From the NCBI GenBank assembly GCA_009760855.2, contig WPIO01000060.1, forward strand, positions 253,501-317,500: a DNA stretch of 64,000 nt. Reading direction: 5' to 3'. Below are positions 11,345-21,533 of this stretch, in pieces. The DNA is from Cristatella mucedo. Lineage: Eukaryota; Bryozoa; Phylactolaemata; Cristatellidae. Below the pieces are notes generated by a model that was given only the letters and a program-made list of their open reading frames with translations, did no database searches and was not told the origin of the DNA. A program made the position numbers and the translations under genes. Position 1 is the stretch's first letter. Each line of letters begins with the position of its first letter.

Positions 11345-11864
11345 GCGTGCTCGTGCATGCACGCACGAGTGGTGCATCGATCGGCGGCAGTGTTTGGATT
11401 TAGCAGAACCAGGCCAAATGGGCGACTGAATCCTGATTGCCCCATTCGGGCAACGCCCAAAGGCTTCGAGAGCCACCGCACGTTGCTGTGTGAGGTAGCT
11501 GGCGCCGAAAAATGTAGTATCTAGTAGGAAATTTAGCTCACTCAAAGTGATATGCAGACGCACTGTTATGTCTTACAGATGTATTGATGCTTTCCTCTCT
11601 GTCTGTAAGTCCAAAAAGCCACAAAGTCCAAGTAGATGTTACGCTTGAGAGTTTATACCGAACACTAAAAGATAAAGCGGCTTTCAGTGTGTATGCGTTT
11701 GCCCACCGACTTCAACGCCTCACCAAACGCGAACGAAGGTCAAGTGAAAAGCATAGATGAACATCGACCAGCATCTTCACGGTTGAGTCAGAGCAGTCGA
11801 GAAAGCGAAATATGCATTTGTGTATATGTGTAAGGACGCATTTTGACAGGTTTGACTTCATACA

Positions 11865-11867
<3 letters not shown>
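11345..11867. other. No recognised feature
   Basis: Unique sequence between two microsatellites, without a supported gene. Confidence 0.45.
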
Positions 11868-11910
<43 letters not shown>

Positions 11911-11968
11911 TACACCTATATATATATACATATATATATATATAAAGTGAGAGAGAGAGAGAGAGAGG
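11868..11968. repeat. (TA)n and (GA)n microsatellites
   Basis: A (TA)n run at 11868-11907 is followed by the direct repeat ATTCATACACCTATATATAT, a second (TA)n run to 11943, and a (GA)n run to 11966. The CATACACCTATATATA block also occurs just before the first TA run, so the array has a local duplication. Confidence 0.9.
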
Positions 11969-13307
11969 CATACCCTTGTTAACAGGTGTGTGCAGTCAAA
12001 CCTGCCAAAATGCGCCACTCAATGGAGTCCCACATATACAGGTAGGTAGGTGCTAGAATAAATTAAATAGCACACGTAACAAACGTGTGTCAATATGCGT
12101 TGAAATAAAAACTACGTTTACGGAATACAATTGCATGTACACAATACAAGGCGTACATTTAGGTTTACTTGACAGAAAAATAAAATGTGCATACAGCTAA
12201 AACGGCTTTAATTTTTTCTGTTTGCTTAAACAAGGTGTCGTGCATCTAACGCTGTCCGTCGCATCGACTGAAAACTTCACGAGTCCCAATGTAATATAAA
12301 TGCCTGCAGAAGAATGCAGGGCACTATTCAGCTTTCCTTAACTCGAGAGGTCAGTCGCATCAGATAAATATGTGTTTTGCCAGTGTCAGGCTCAGGTTAA
12401 GAAATTAGCATCGCAGACACGGGTGTCTGTGAAGATCAATTAGCATGGAGAAAATTGAGCATGGAAGAAACACTTTCGAACAAGAGAAGCCTCTAATTCT
12501 GACCACGTCTTTCTGAGGCTGTTGATGAATGAAAGTACAGCGATTCCCGTGAGAACCCTTGGTCCACATTGGCAGACGTGTATTTGCCCCTTGTAGCAGT
12601 AACGATGGGATCCAGCTGTTTGTTCCCATACTTTTGCAGCTTGAATAGCGCCGGCTACTCAGGCCAGTGAATGCACATGGTGTTTGAAGGAAAGTATGGT
12701 AAGCATGGCGTGCGACATCCTTAAGCATGGAGGATTTCGGTAGACCCCCTGGGTCTTGGCCCAGGAGTAAGGTAATCACCCTTAAAGACCCAGGTTTTGG
12801 GTTCGAGTCCTGCAGCAGACTTTGTTACCTTCTGCAAACGGTGTAATAGCCAACAAGGCTCTTCCGCCACTATATACGTAAATGAGGCTGTTGGATCAGC
12901 TGACCTTTTGCGCTTTTTTTTTTTATTGTCAATAAACAACGTGCACGCCTGCCTTGGGAGCATCGTGTTTTTCTGGAACAACTAACGCGACTCTTAAAAT
13001 AGCGCCATGTCTTCTAAAAAAACTATCTAGCAATAATTTGACACAGCAAATGAGTATACTTTCAGGTCCTCGGAAAACCTTAAAGCATGCCAAAACTTCA
13101 CGTTGTTGAAGATTTTAAAACAGCAGGGCTAACAGTAAGCAACAAACAAATTCTTCTGATTTAAATGAATGTAACGCGCAGATACTCAGAAAATGAAAGT
13201 TAGCTTCGCTTTCCTACTATCTTGAATTTTCCCGGACGCCCAAACTTTTCTCCACAGTTGCGATAATTGTTAGTGACCTTGGCCCTACTGTACGCGATTC
13301 ACAAAAC
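11969..13307. other. Unique sequence with one tRNA-like relic
   Basis: No gene is recognised. About 12745-12830 (+) has a tRNA-like head, with CCCAGGAGTAAGGTAATCACC and a B box GGGTTCGAGTCCTGC, and is related to the relic at 610-728. The minus-strand open frame at 12405-12779 has no recognisable domain. Confidence 0.45.
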
Positions 13308-14503
13308 GGTATTAATAGTAATGATAATAATGCACTTGATAAAGCACCTCCAGAGAACTCAATCTCTTTCTAGGTGCTTTACATTTGCTGCAAAGGAAAC
13401 ACGATCGAATGGTTAGTGGTAGCATGCTCAATGAGCAACAAGAATAACATGCTTAGGGGTAACATGCGCAGGGTCAGCATGCAAGTGTGGTTAGTGGCAG
13501 CATGCAACTGTGTCAGCACGTATAAGCACATAAAGGACGAATCACATAAACCCACTAAATGCTGGGATAAATTGGTGTTTTTAAGTTCTGTTTAAATGTG
13601 GTCAAGTCAGGGGATGTCGTGACGCAAGTCGGCAGTGAGTTCCATGCTTTGGGAGCATACAAACTCAAGGCGTGGTCTCCAAAGCATTTGATGTTTGTAC
13701 GAGGCATAGGTAAACAGTTAGATTCCGAAAAGCGGGCGGTACGATGCTTAGCCTGGTGGGGCAGTAGATCTGATAGGTAGGCTGGAGCTAAAGAATGAAG
13801 GGACCTAAAAGTGAGCGACAAAACCTTGAAGTCGATGCGTTGCTTGACTGATGGCCAGTGCAGGTCGGCGAGAAGTGATGAGATGTGGCAACTTCGACGC
13901 TCATGACAGACAAGCCTAGCTGCAGAGTTTTGCACCGGGTGTAATCGGCTGATTGCACATGCCGGTTTGGCCAGCAAGCAGTGAGTTACAGAATTCAAGA
14001 TAGGATGTCACAATGCATAGACCAACTTAGATGTGGTATCCCTATCTGAACATTTGAATTTAGCAATGTTATGTAGCTGAAAGTAGGCAGACTTGATTGT
14101 GGAGCTGATGTGGTCGTCTAACGAAAGGTCACTCTGGAACACGACACCTAGATTTCGTGCGGGTTCAACAGGAGATGTGCTGGCGGAGGCAACTTTTGAG
14201 CCTTAGCCTTCCCAGTTTTTAAATCACGCTTGGTTTGCCCATGACTAATAGGTTAGTTTTATCATCATTCAATTTAAGAAAATTTGCTGCTATCCATGTG
14301 AGGATGTCATCCATACATACAGCAAGGGAGTTGAGAGAATTCGACGTGCTGGAGGGCTGGGATGGATCAAAGCAAAGGTACAACTGAGTGCCATCCGCAT
14401 AGAAGTGGAAGCCTAGATTGTGCATGGAAATCACATCGGTGAGAGAGAGAGTATAAACAGTGAAAAGCACCGGACCAAGCACGAAGCTCTGAGGTACCCC
14501 ATA
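13308..14503 (-). mobile_element. LINE-B copy, reverse transcriptase pseudogene
   Basis: In minus orientation, the (ATT)n tail and terminal hairpin lie at 13310-13385 and the coding region extends to about 14503. The best preserved block (about 13560-13990) encodes the C-terminal domain with DLHWPSVKQRIDF, LHSLAPAYLSDLLPHQAKHR and AWNSLPTCV. A second frame at 14219-14482 carries LGPVLFTVYT, FHFYADGTQLYL and [14 protein letters not shown]. The catalytic box reads YADG instead of YADD, and the two blocks are in different frames. The 5' end is truncated next to the QSFVLG-like box. Confidence 0.88.
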
Positions 14504-14997
14504 CTCTTTTTTTTTACTCCAAGTTTCCTTGCTGCCTGTTTTGTTTCTTTTGCATCTTTCCTCTTGATCGCTTCTATCTATTGCTGCTCACTAAGCTAAC
14601 TGGTTTCGCTGCTTTAATGTCTGCAATCGGCGTGGAGTCGCTCGCACGCACCGCGTTAGCACCATAGACAAATTCTCCGAAAGGACCCTACCGCCATCGC
14701 GTTCGTTATTGCATTTGAAACGAATCGAAATTACCTTTCTTGCAACCCGCACCGCGGCTGCTCCTCTTTCACAATTCAGCCCCCGCCAAAAGCCTGGCTG
14801 TTTTACCGCCTGCCGTGTCTCTACCATACCGGCCGAGCAATCGTGGAATCGAATAAGGGCTCTGAGGCTCCTTCTCTTTGAAGCAGGCTCAGAGAGAACG
14901 ACCTTTATCCATGTCATTGGACTTCACAGCTCCCATGTCCAGGAATCCTTTCCCGATGCTCTAGTGTCGCAGTGACCACGGTGATTAAGTTTCAAAT
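14504..14997. other. Unique, moderately GC-rich, no recognised gene
   Basis: Overlapping frames on both strands (about 14590-14975) have no recognised domain. Nothing else is supported. Confidence 0.4.
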
Positions 14998-15100
14998 GAT
15001 GGCAATAATAATAACAATAAAATCTATTTGCGTAGCATCTTCAGAGAGGCTTAATCTCTATCTGGGCTCTTTACTTATGCTGTAAAGGAAGCATGATCGT
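14998..15100 (-). mobile_element. LINE-B 3' end remnant
   Basis: An AATAATAATAACAATAAA tail complement is followed by a decayed hairpin (GCATCTTCAGAGAGGCTTAA, TCTCTATCTGGGCTCTTTAC) and the GCTGTAAAGGAAGCATGATC block typical of the LINE-B 3' UTR read in reverse. Confidence 0.65.
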
Positions 15101-16951
15101 CTGAGATAGATCGCGTGGTGCTAGCACCGGCTCTGCTGACAGAGGCCCGAGGCGATAACGGTAGTGGCGCATTCTCTGATGTTTCTGCCTGTGATGTGGC
15201 TGCCTTAATAAGGTCTAGCAAAAAGAGCTCGTCCCCTGAAGACCCTATACCTTCATCTCTGCGGTCTTCACTTGCAGACCAACTTAGCCCTGCCATAACC
15301 AAGATTTGTAATGCTTCTTTGGGAAAAGGGGTCGTCCCCAAGTCCTTCAAATCGGCAATCGTTAGACCTATTCTTAAAAAGCCTGGATTAGACACAGAGG
15401 TCCTAGCAAACTATCGTCCAGTTTCCCTTCTTCCGTTCTTATCAAAGATTCTTGAAAAAATTGTTGCTAAGCAGCTAGTTGAACATATTGAAAATAACGG
15501 AATGTCAGGAACATTTCAATCAGGTTTCAAGAGGCAGCACTCTACTGAAACTGCTCTCCTCCGTGTTAACAATGACATTCTGCGTGGCAACGACGACGGA
15601 AATGTCACTGCCTTAGCTCTACTAGATCTGTCTGCTGCCTTCGACACCATTGATCACGAAGTTCTGCTTGAACGATTGAGAACAACGATCGGTCTGGCAG
15701 ACGAAGCACTGGCGTGGTTTAAATCATACTTGTCTGATCGTGTTCAATCCGTGTCGTGCGGGGGGGGGGTCAGGTCTCAAACATAAGAAGGGTCACCTGT
15801 GGAGTCCCTCAAGGGTCTGTACTTGGTCCCTTCCTGTTCTCCATTTATACGCAACCTCTGGGAAAAGTGATTAAGGCCCATGGAATAGGATATCACTTCT
15901 ATGCTGACGATACTCAGTTGTATTTGTCATTTAAACCGTCGGAATCTGCTGCAGCAACTGAGAAACTGAATGCTTGCCTTGCCAATATTCGATCCTGGAT
16001 GTCGGAAAACCCTGAAATTAAATGACGATAAAACCGAACTGCTTCTCATAGGACACCCTAAAAGTGTGGCTGGATTAAAAGGCTTTGCTGTTCTAATAGG
16101 TGATGCTATTGTGCGACCGTCACCACGTGCTCGTAATCTAGGTGTCGTGTTCGACAGCTGCCTCAATTTCAAAAGCTTCATTCAGAAGACTGCCTCTACA
16201 GCTAGCCATCACATCCGATCCCTATCCAAGATTAGAAGCTGTCTCCCACAGTGGCTTGTAAAAAATTTAACTAGCTCTTTAGTTCTGTCTCGGCTTGATT
16301 ATTGTAATTCCCTTTTGGCTGGGCTACCAAAGAAAGCTATTATGCCACTACAGCGGACTATGAATATGGCTGCAAGGCTGGTCTTCAAGTCCCAGCGGTT
16401 TGAGCACGTGTCTCCTTTGCTGGAAGAGCTAGGATGGTTGCCGGTTCAGCAAAGGATACAAAGCAAAGTTGTTACGCTGACCCACAAGGCCCGCCACGGC
16501 TTGGCTCCTTCGTACCTAGCTGAACTGCTGCATCAGTTTCAGCCTGTTCGCGCCCTCAGGTCATGTGTGGACAATAAATTAGCTGTCCCATTCCTCCGCT
16601 TAAAGACAGTTGGCGACAGAAGCTTTAGCTCTGCAGGTCCTAGACTGTGGAACTCGCTTCCACAATTCTTACGCAACGACATCTACTCTCCAACTGCCGA
16701 CTATGGCACATCTTTTTCAGCGGTCCTGAACTGCTACTTCCATGCTACTCACTATCTCAACTGCTCTCCTGACTCTGCTATGCTTCCCACTTTCTCTTTG
16801 TTGCGTGAGACGAAGTCTGTTGGCTACCGAATGCGTACCGAAAGCCGCTTAGGCTGTGAGTGCGCTATACAAAACTCTCCTGCGTAACACCCACATGGTC
16901 TTTATGACTTTGTGGAGTTACTGACGGAGATACATTACATTACATTACACT
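15101..16951 (+). mobile_element. LINE-A, longest copy: reverse transcriptase to 3' tail
   Basis: This is the most complete retrotransposon in the window. Reverse-transcriptase motifs run in order: FKSAIVRPILKKPGLD and NYRPVSLLPFLSKILEKIV (about 15345-15465), FQSGFKRQHSTETALL (about 15518), LALLDLSAAFDTIDHEVLL (about 15612-15668), [18 protein letters not shown] (about 15800-15850), the intact catalytic [12 protein letters not shown] (about 15897-15932), [16 protein letters not shown] (about 16014-16060), and a long C-terminal domain with LGWLPVQQRIQSK, HGLAPSYLAELL and GDRSFSSAGPRLWNSLPQFL. Only two frame changes spoil it: one at a poly-G run near 15760 and one near 16005. The 3' end is GGAGATACATTACATTACAT, an (ACATT)n tail. 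Endonuclease and ORF1 are absent (5' truncation). Motif content places it in the L2/CR1-like group of non-LTR elements. Confidence 0.93.
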
Positions 16952-17682
16952 TGGTGCACCTCTGCAAGTCGCGCAGTTAATTTGGGCAGGCGATCCGTTG
17001 AGCGCATAGCGGACCGAGTGGATGTTCCTGCGCACCTGCTCGTCGCACCGAGCGGCGGGTGCGGCAAGTTCGTAGGCGAGCGAACGCGGGATGCGAACTC
17101 GATCGGCTCGCGGCCTCCAGCGGTGCCCGGAGCGCGAGGGGTGTGAGTGTGAGTGTGGGTTTCTTGCAATGACATAACAATGGGCGGCCACATCTCTCGG
17201 CGGCAGGGAATTTCTAGAAAATAAAAAAATGCACCGCCGGCTGGTTTGCATCGTGAAAATTACTTTGCAAAAATTAATGCGATATGTCACTCTTCTTCGC
17301 CAAATGGCGGTCGCATTTTGTCATTGGAGTGGAATCCATTTTGTCGCATCACCGTTAAACGCAGCCGAAGCTCGATCGCAACGGACCCGCTCACGGCAAA
17401 CTCAGTGCAGTTTTTGTTTAATTCGAAACAACTTCGACGAATGGGAAGGTGAACTTTGCCGGACATGGTCCGCACATCAACTCGATGTGCAATGGTAGAC
17501 AAACTTCAAAAGACCTTTAGTTACCTACTTACCTTCAAATCGAAGTTGATACAGGTCATAATCGGGGCTTCGGGCTGTATTAACAACCGCCGGCTACCCT
17601 ATTGCTTGCTAGCTGTGAGGCCAATCCCCTCGAGAGGGCAGCCAGCGGTTGCTAAATACATTTCTTCCGACAGAGTGATTTA
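16952..17682. other. CpG-rich unique block, no certain gene
   Basis: The block is CpG-rich between 16965 and 17160. A minus-strand frame there reads like protein (for example YELAAPAARCDEQVRRNIHS at about 17010-17070), but I found no convincing splice sites or family. The remainder to 17680 is unique and unassigned. Confidence 0.35.
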
Positions 17683-17800
17683 AGGTGCTCCCCGGCCAAG
17701 TTTAGGCCGAGGTCGTGGGCTCGAGCCCAGTGAAATATGTGTAGCGCCTGAATAGAGATTAAGTTCTCTTAGGGCCTATACAAATGAATTAGATATACAA
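17683..17800 (+). repeat. SINE-C copy, 5'-truncated
   Basis: It shows the B box GGGCTCGAGCCC and the hairpin arm TAGCGCCTGAATAGAGATTA, with its partner CTCTTAGGGCCTATACAAAT and an AT tail. The A-box half is lost. Confidence 0.75.
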
Positions 17801-18244
17801 ATAAATTATATATATATTCGTTCCTCATATCCTATGAGTATTAGTAACCGCGCTTGTGACAATCTGAGCTCTTCGTAATTGCAAAAGTCACATTGGCGTA
17901 AGGAACTTGCGATGATTCAGCCGGATAATGGCACGACGGCGAGTGGAGTCAATTCTATTCAACGAAGTTCTCTCGAAACGCGTTTCGAGAGATCTGTAAG
18001 ATACGGCTAAAAGAAATGAACGCACACATATTCGAAAACATGGCTGCGCTTGGTAATCGGCTGCTGCATGTTTTTTCTCGTTGGACGCCTTCTTCAACGC
18101 GATTCGCTCGTAATCGTTGTAAATGGCGTTAGATTTACTTCTGCCGATATTGATCAATCGTGCGCTTGTGAGATTTAGTACGCGAATCTTTCGCAGCCTT
18201 TCTAAGTACGAGAGCGGCCCACGATCACTCCGCATGATAGACGA
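17801..18244. other. No recognised feature
   Basis: Unique sequence. The minus-strand open frame at 17888-18259 has no recognised domain, and its start overlaps the adjacent LINE-A. Confidence 0.4.
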
Positions 18245-19088
18245 AGTCCAAAGCTTCATTCGGAAGACTGCTTCTACAGCTAGCCCTCACGTCTGATCCC
18301 TATCCAAGATTAGGAGCTGTCTTCCACGCTGGCTGGGGAAAAAGTTAACTAGCTCCTTAGTTCTGTCTCAGCTTGATTATTGTAATCCCCTTTTGATAAG
18401 GCTGCCAAAGAAAGCAACTAGGCCACTGCAGTTGACTATGAATATGGCTGCAAGGCTAGTCTTAAAGTCCCTGAGATTTGAGCACGTGTCTCCTTTGCTG
18501 AAAGAGCTAGGATGGTTGCCGGTTCAGCAAAGGATACAGAGCAAAGATCTTACGCTGACCCACAATGCCCGCCACGGCTTGGCTCCTTCATACCTAGCTG
18601 AACTGCTGCATCAGTTTCAGCCTGTTCGCGCCCTCAGGTCCTGTGTGGACAATAAATTAGCTGTCCCATTCCTCCGCTTAAAGACAGTTGGCGACAGAAG
18701 CTTTAGCTCTGCAGGTCCTAGACTGTGGAACTCGCTTCCACAGTTCTTATGCAACGACAACTACTCTCCTGCTGCCGACTATGGCTCATCCTTTTTAGCG
18801 CTCTGGAGCTGCTACTTCCATGCTACTCACTACCTCAACTGCTCTCCTGACTCTGCTATGCTTCCCACTTTCTCTTTGTTGCGTGAGACGAAGTCTGTTG
18901 GCTACCGAATGCGTAGCAAAAGCCGCTTAGGCTGTGAGTGCGCTATACAAAACTCTCCTACGTAACACCCACCTGGTCTTTATGACTTTGTGGGGTTACA
19001 GACGGAGATACAATACAAAGAAGCTCTGCGTAACACCCGCATGGTCTTTATGACTTTGTGCAGTTACAGACGGAGATAGAATACAAAA
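18245..19088 (+). mobile_element. LINE-A 5'-truncated copy with doubled 3' tail
   Basis: The copy starts within the reverse-transcriptase C-terminal region. A 190-codon frame is open from 18393 to 18965, with LGWLPVQQRIQSK, HGLAPSYLAELL and RSFSSAGPRLWNSLPQFL. It then runs through the 3' UTR to GGAGATACAATACAAAG. Directly after this, about 69 bases of the LINE-A 3' UTR (from GCGTAACACCCGCATGGTCT) are repeated once more, to GGAGATAGAATACAAAA. Confidence 0.9.
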
Positions 19089-19519
19089 AAAGCGGATGCG
19101 CACGGCTCTCAACCAGCGAGCGCGAACTCAGCAGTTAAAGAGCTGACGACAGACTGAGTCAGGTACGAGAGATGACGGCTCTGGTCTTTCGCTTCGATCA
19201 TGAGCTTGCTTTAATTTCTCGAACTACTTGGATTACCTTCTTGCTGTAAGTTTAGATTCCTTCTACTGGCAGCAGCGCGCCGTCTCTGAACGCGCGCGCG
19301 CTCTGGATGGCAGTACGATACCAATCGCTAAGGCTGCATTGGTGGCAGGGTCTAGTTGCACCGGAATCTGTGCCTCCCACGAGCAACGGGCGCCGAGGCT
19401 GTACGCGTCCTTCGGTTGAAGTGGGGGCCACGCCTGATGGCGGAAGCCGAGGTCACTCCCCCTCCCCTACGTACTGTCGAATGGCGACGTAGCTGTGTGC
19501 GTCGACTAAATAGGATTAA
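19089..19519. other. GC-rich spacer between opposed LINE-A copies
   Basis: Unique sequence with CpG-rich patches and no recognised gene. It separates a forward and a reverse LINE-A copy. Confidence 0.45.
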
Positions 19520-20535
19520 TGCTATGTAACGTATCTCTGTAACTCCACGGAGCCATAGAGACAATGTGCGTGTTACGCAGGAGAGTTATATATAGCGCCC
19601 GCACAGCCTAAGCGGCTTTCGCTACACATTCGGTTGCCAACAGACTTCATCTCACGCAACAAAGAGAATGTGGGAAGCATAACAGAGTCAGGAGGGCAGT
19701 TGAGGTAGTGAGTAGCATGAAAGTAGCAGCCCAGGACCGCTAAAAAGGAAGAGCCACAGTCGGCAGTAGGAGAGTAGTTGTCGTTGAGTAAGAATTGTGG
19801 AAGCGAGTTCCACAGTCTAGGACCTGCAGAGCTAAAGCTTCTGTCGCCAACGGTCTTTAAGCAGAGGAATAGAACAGCTGATTTATTGACCATACAGGAC
19901 CTGAGCGTACGAGGAGGCTGAAACTGGTGCAGCAGTTCAGCTAGGTATGGAGGAGCCAATCCATGGCGGGCCTTCTGGGTCAGCGTACAAACTTGGCTCT
20001 GTATCCGTTGATCAACCGGCATCCATCCTAGCTCATTTAGCCAAGGAGACACGTGGTAAAATCTCCGGGACTTGAAGGCTAGCCTTGCAGCCATATTCAT
20101 AGCCAGCTGCAGTGGCCTAGTTGCTTTCTTTGGTAGCCCAGCCAAAAGGGAATTACAACAATCAAGCCAAGACAGAACTAAAGAGCTAGTTAAATTGTTT
20201 ACAAGCCTCTGTGGAAGACAGCTCCTAATCTTTGATTAGGATCGAACGTGACGGTTAGCTGCAGAAGCAGTCTTCTAAATGAAGCTTTAAACTGTATGCA
20301 GCTGTCAAAAACGACACCTAAATTTCAAGCACGATGGCTAGCTGTGGAGGCAGTCTTCTTAATAAAAATTGCAAAATGTCTACAATTGTCAAAGATGACA
20401 TCTAAACTCTGAGCACATTATGACCGTGGAACAGCAGCATCACCTACATAGATGAGCAAAGTTGTCTAGTCCAGCAACATGCTTGGTATGTCCTATAAGT
20501 AGGAGTTTGATCTTACCGTCTTTAAGTTTAAGGAC
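19520..20535 (-). mobile_element. LINE-A 5'-truncated copy
   Basis: In minus orientation, the tail lies at about 19525 (GCTATGTAACGTATCTCTGT). A 190-codon frame is open at 19573-20145, with LAMNMAARLAFKSRRF, HGLAPPYLAELLHQFQ and RSFSSAGPRLWNSLPQFL. More decayed upstream coding sequence runs to about 20530, including a duplicated GCAGTCTTCTxAAT segment near 20265 and 20345. Confidence 0.9.
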
Positions 20536-21336
20536 GTTTTTTTATTTATCGCGTCATTAATTCCAGCGTCGACGTTCACGTTAGCATTCGCGATGCAAAT
20601 ACGCGGCTGGCGAGAGGCAGAGACTCACTTTTCAAAGAGCGGCACATTTTCACGTTGCCGGCGACGGCATTCTAAACTGCAGCGCGCTTGCTTGCAACGC
20701 GTCAAGGCTGCTGCTAGGCTTCTGCCCCTGCGCGCGGGACCGCAACTCAATTCGCGCGCAACTCGACGGCGGCGGCGGCGGCGACTCAGCGCCCTCCCAG
20801 ATCGCCCGCAACGACTGCTACGGCGGCGCTCGGCGCAGCGATGGCTCGCAGCGCCGCCGCCGCCGCGTCTCTAGCGCGCTGGAGTGCAGCTGGGAAAGCT
20901 GCGTGGAAGGCTTCTCGCGCCGCGGCTGCCGCTGTCGCGCAAGTCGCGCGTTTAGCGGCGGCGAGGCCGCCCGCACCTCGGCCGCGCCCGATTAACGATC
21001 GCGCTCTCTCGAGCTGTTACGTAACCGTCGCCCGCCGCACGCAGCGCTCAGAGGCACCTGCTCGGTGCTCGGCGCGCGATGCTCGTCGCGCCGTCGCCGT
21101 CGCACAAAGACGCTTCGCCTTCGTCTGCTGCCTGCGCGGTTTGCCGTCCTAAGACGGAAAACTGGCTCCCTGCGCCGCGGAGAGTGCGTCCATTGTTCGC
21201 TGCCCCAAGCTGAAAAGACGGGGCCGGAGCGAGGCGGGCGAGCCGCGGGTCAATCTGCCACGCCCGCGCCGCTCAGCGGTCGGTCGGTCGGTCGGTCGGT
21301 CGAGGCCATCTGTCGCCCGCCCGCTCCGCTCGCGCG

Positions 21337-21344
21337 CATTTAAG
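21337..21344 (+). promoter_or_regulatory. TATA-like box
   Basis: CATTTAAG stands alone in otherwise very GC-rich DNA, about 80 bases upstream of the bZIP start codon. That distance would give a short 5' leader. This is only a sequence resemblance. Confidence 0.3.
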
Positions 21345-21421
21345 CCGCCGCGGTCGCGCGAAACGCCCAGCCGCTGGCTGAGCGCACAGGCCGACGACAG
21401 CGCGAAGCGAACGCACCTGCG

Positions 21422-21533
21422 ATGGACATGGGCGCTCGCTACCAGTTTGGCACCGGTGCGTACGCCGGAGCTACGCCGCCTTGTCTGAACGCGGCGACCG
21501 CGGCTGTGCCGTGCGCGGCGAATATTTCCAGCG
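21422..21533 (+). CDS. bZIP gene exon 1
   Basis: The exon starts at ATG (MDMGARYQFGTGAY...) and ends at a strong donor GCG|GTAAGTG. It holds 37 codons plus one base. This ATG is chosen because the frame gives a clean phase-1 join to exon 2. Confidence 0.8.

Noticed and set aside
16940-17290. Minus-strand frame with a protein-like stretch (YELAAPAARCDEQVRRNIHS)
   Set aside because: The composition looks coding, but no acceptor, family or partner exon was found, so it is mentioned only in the regional note.
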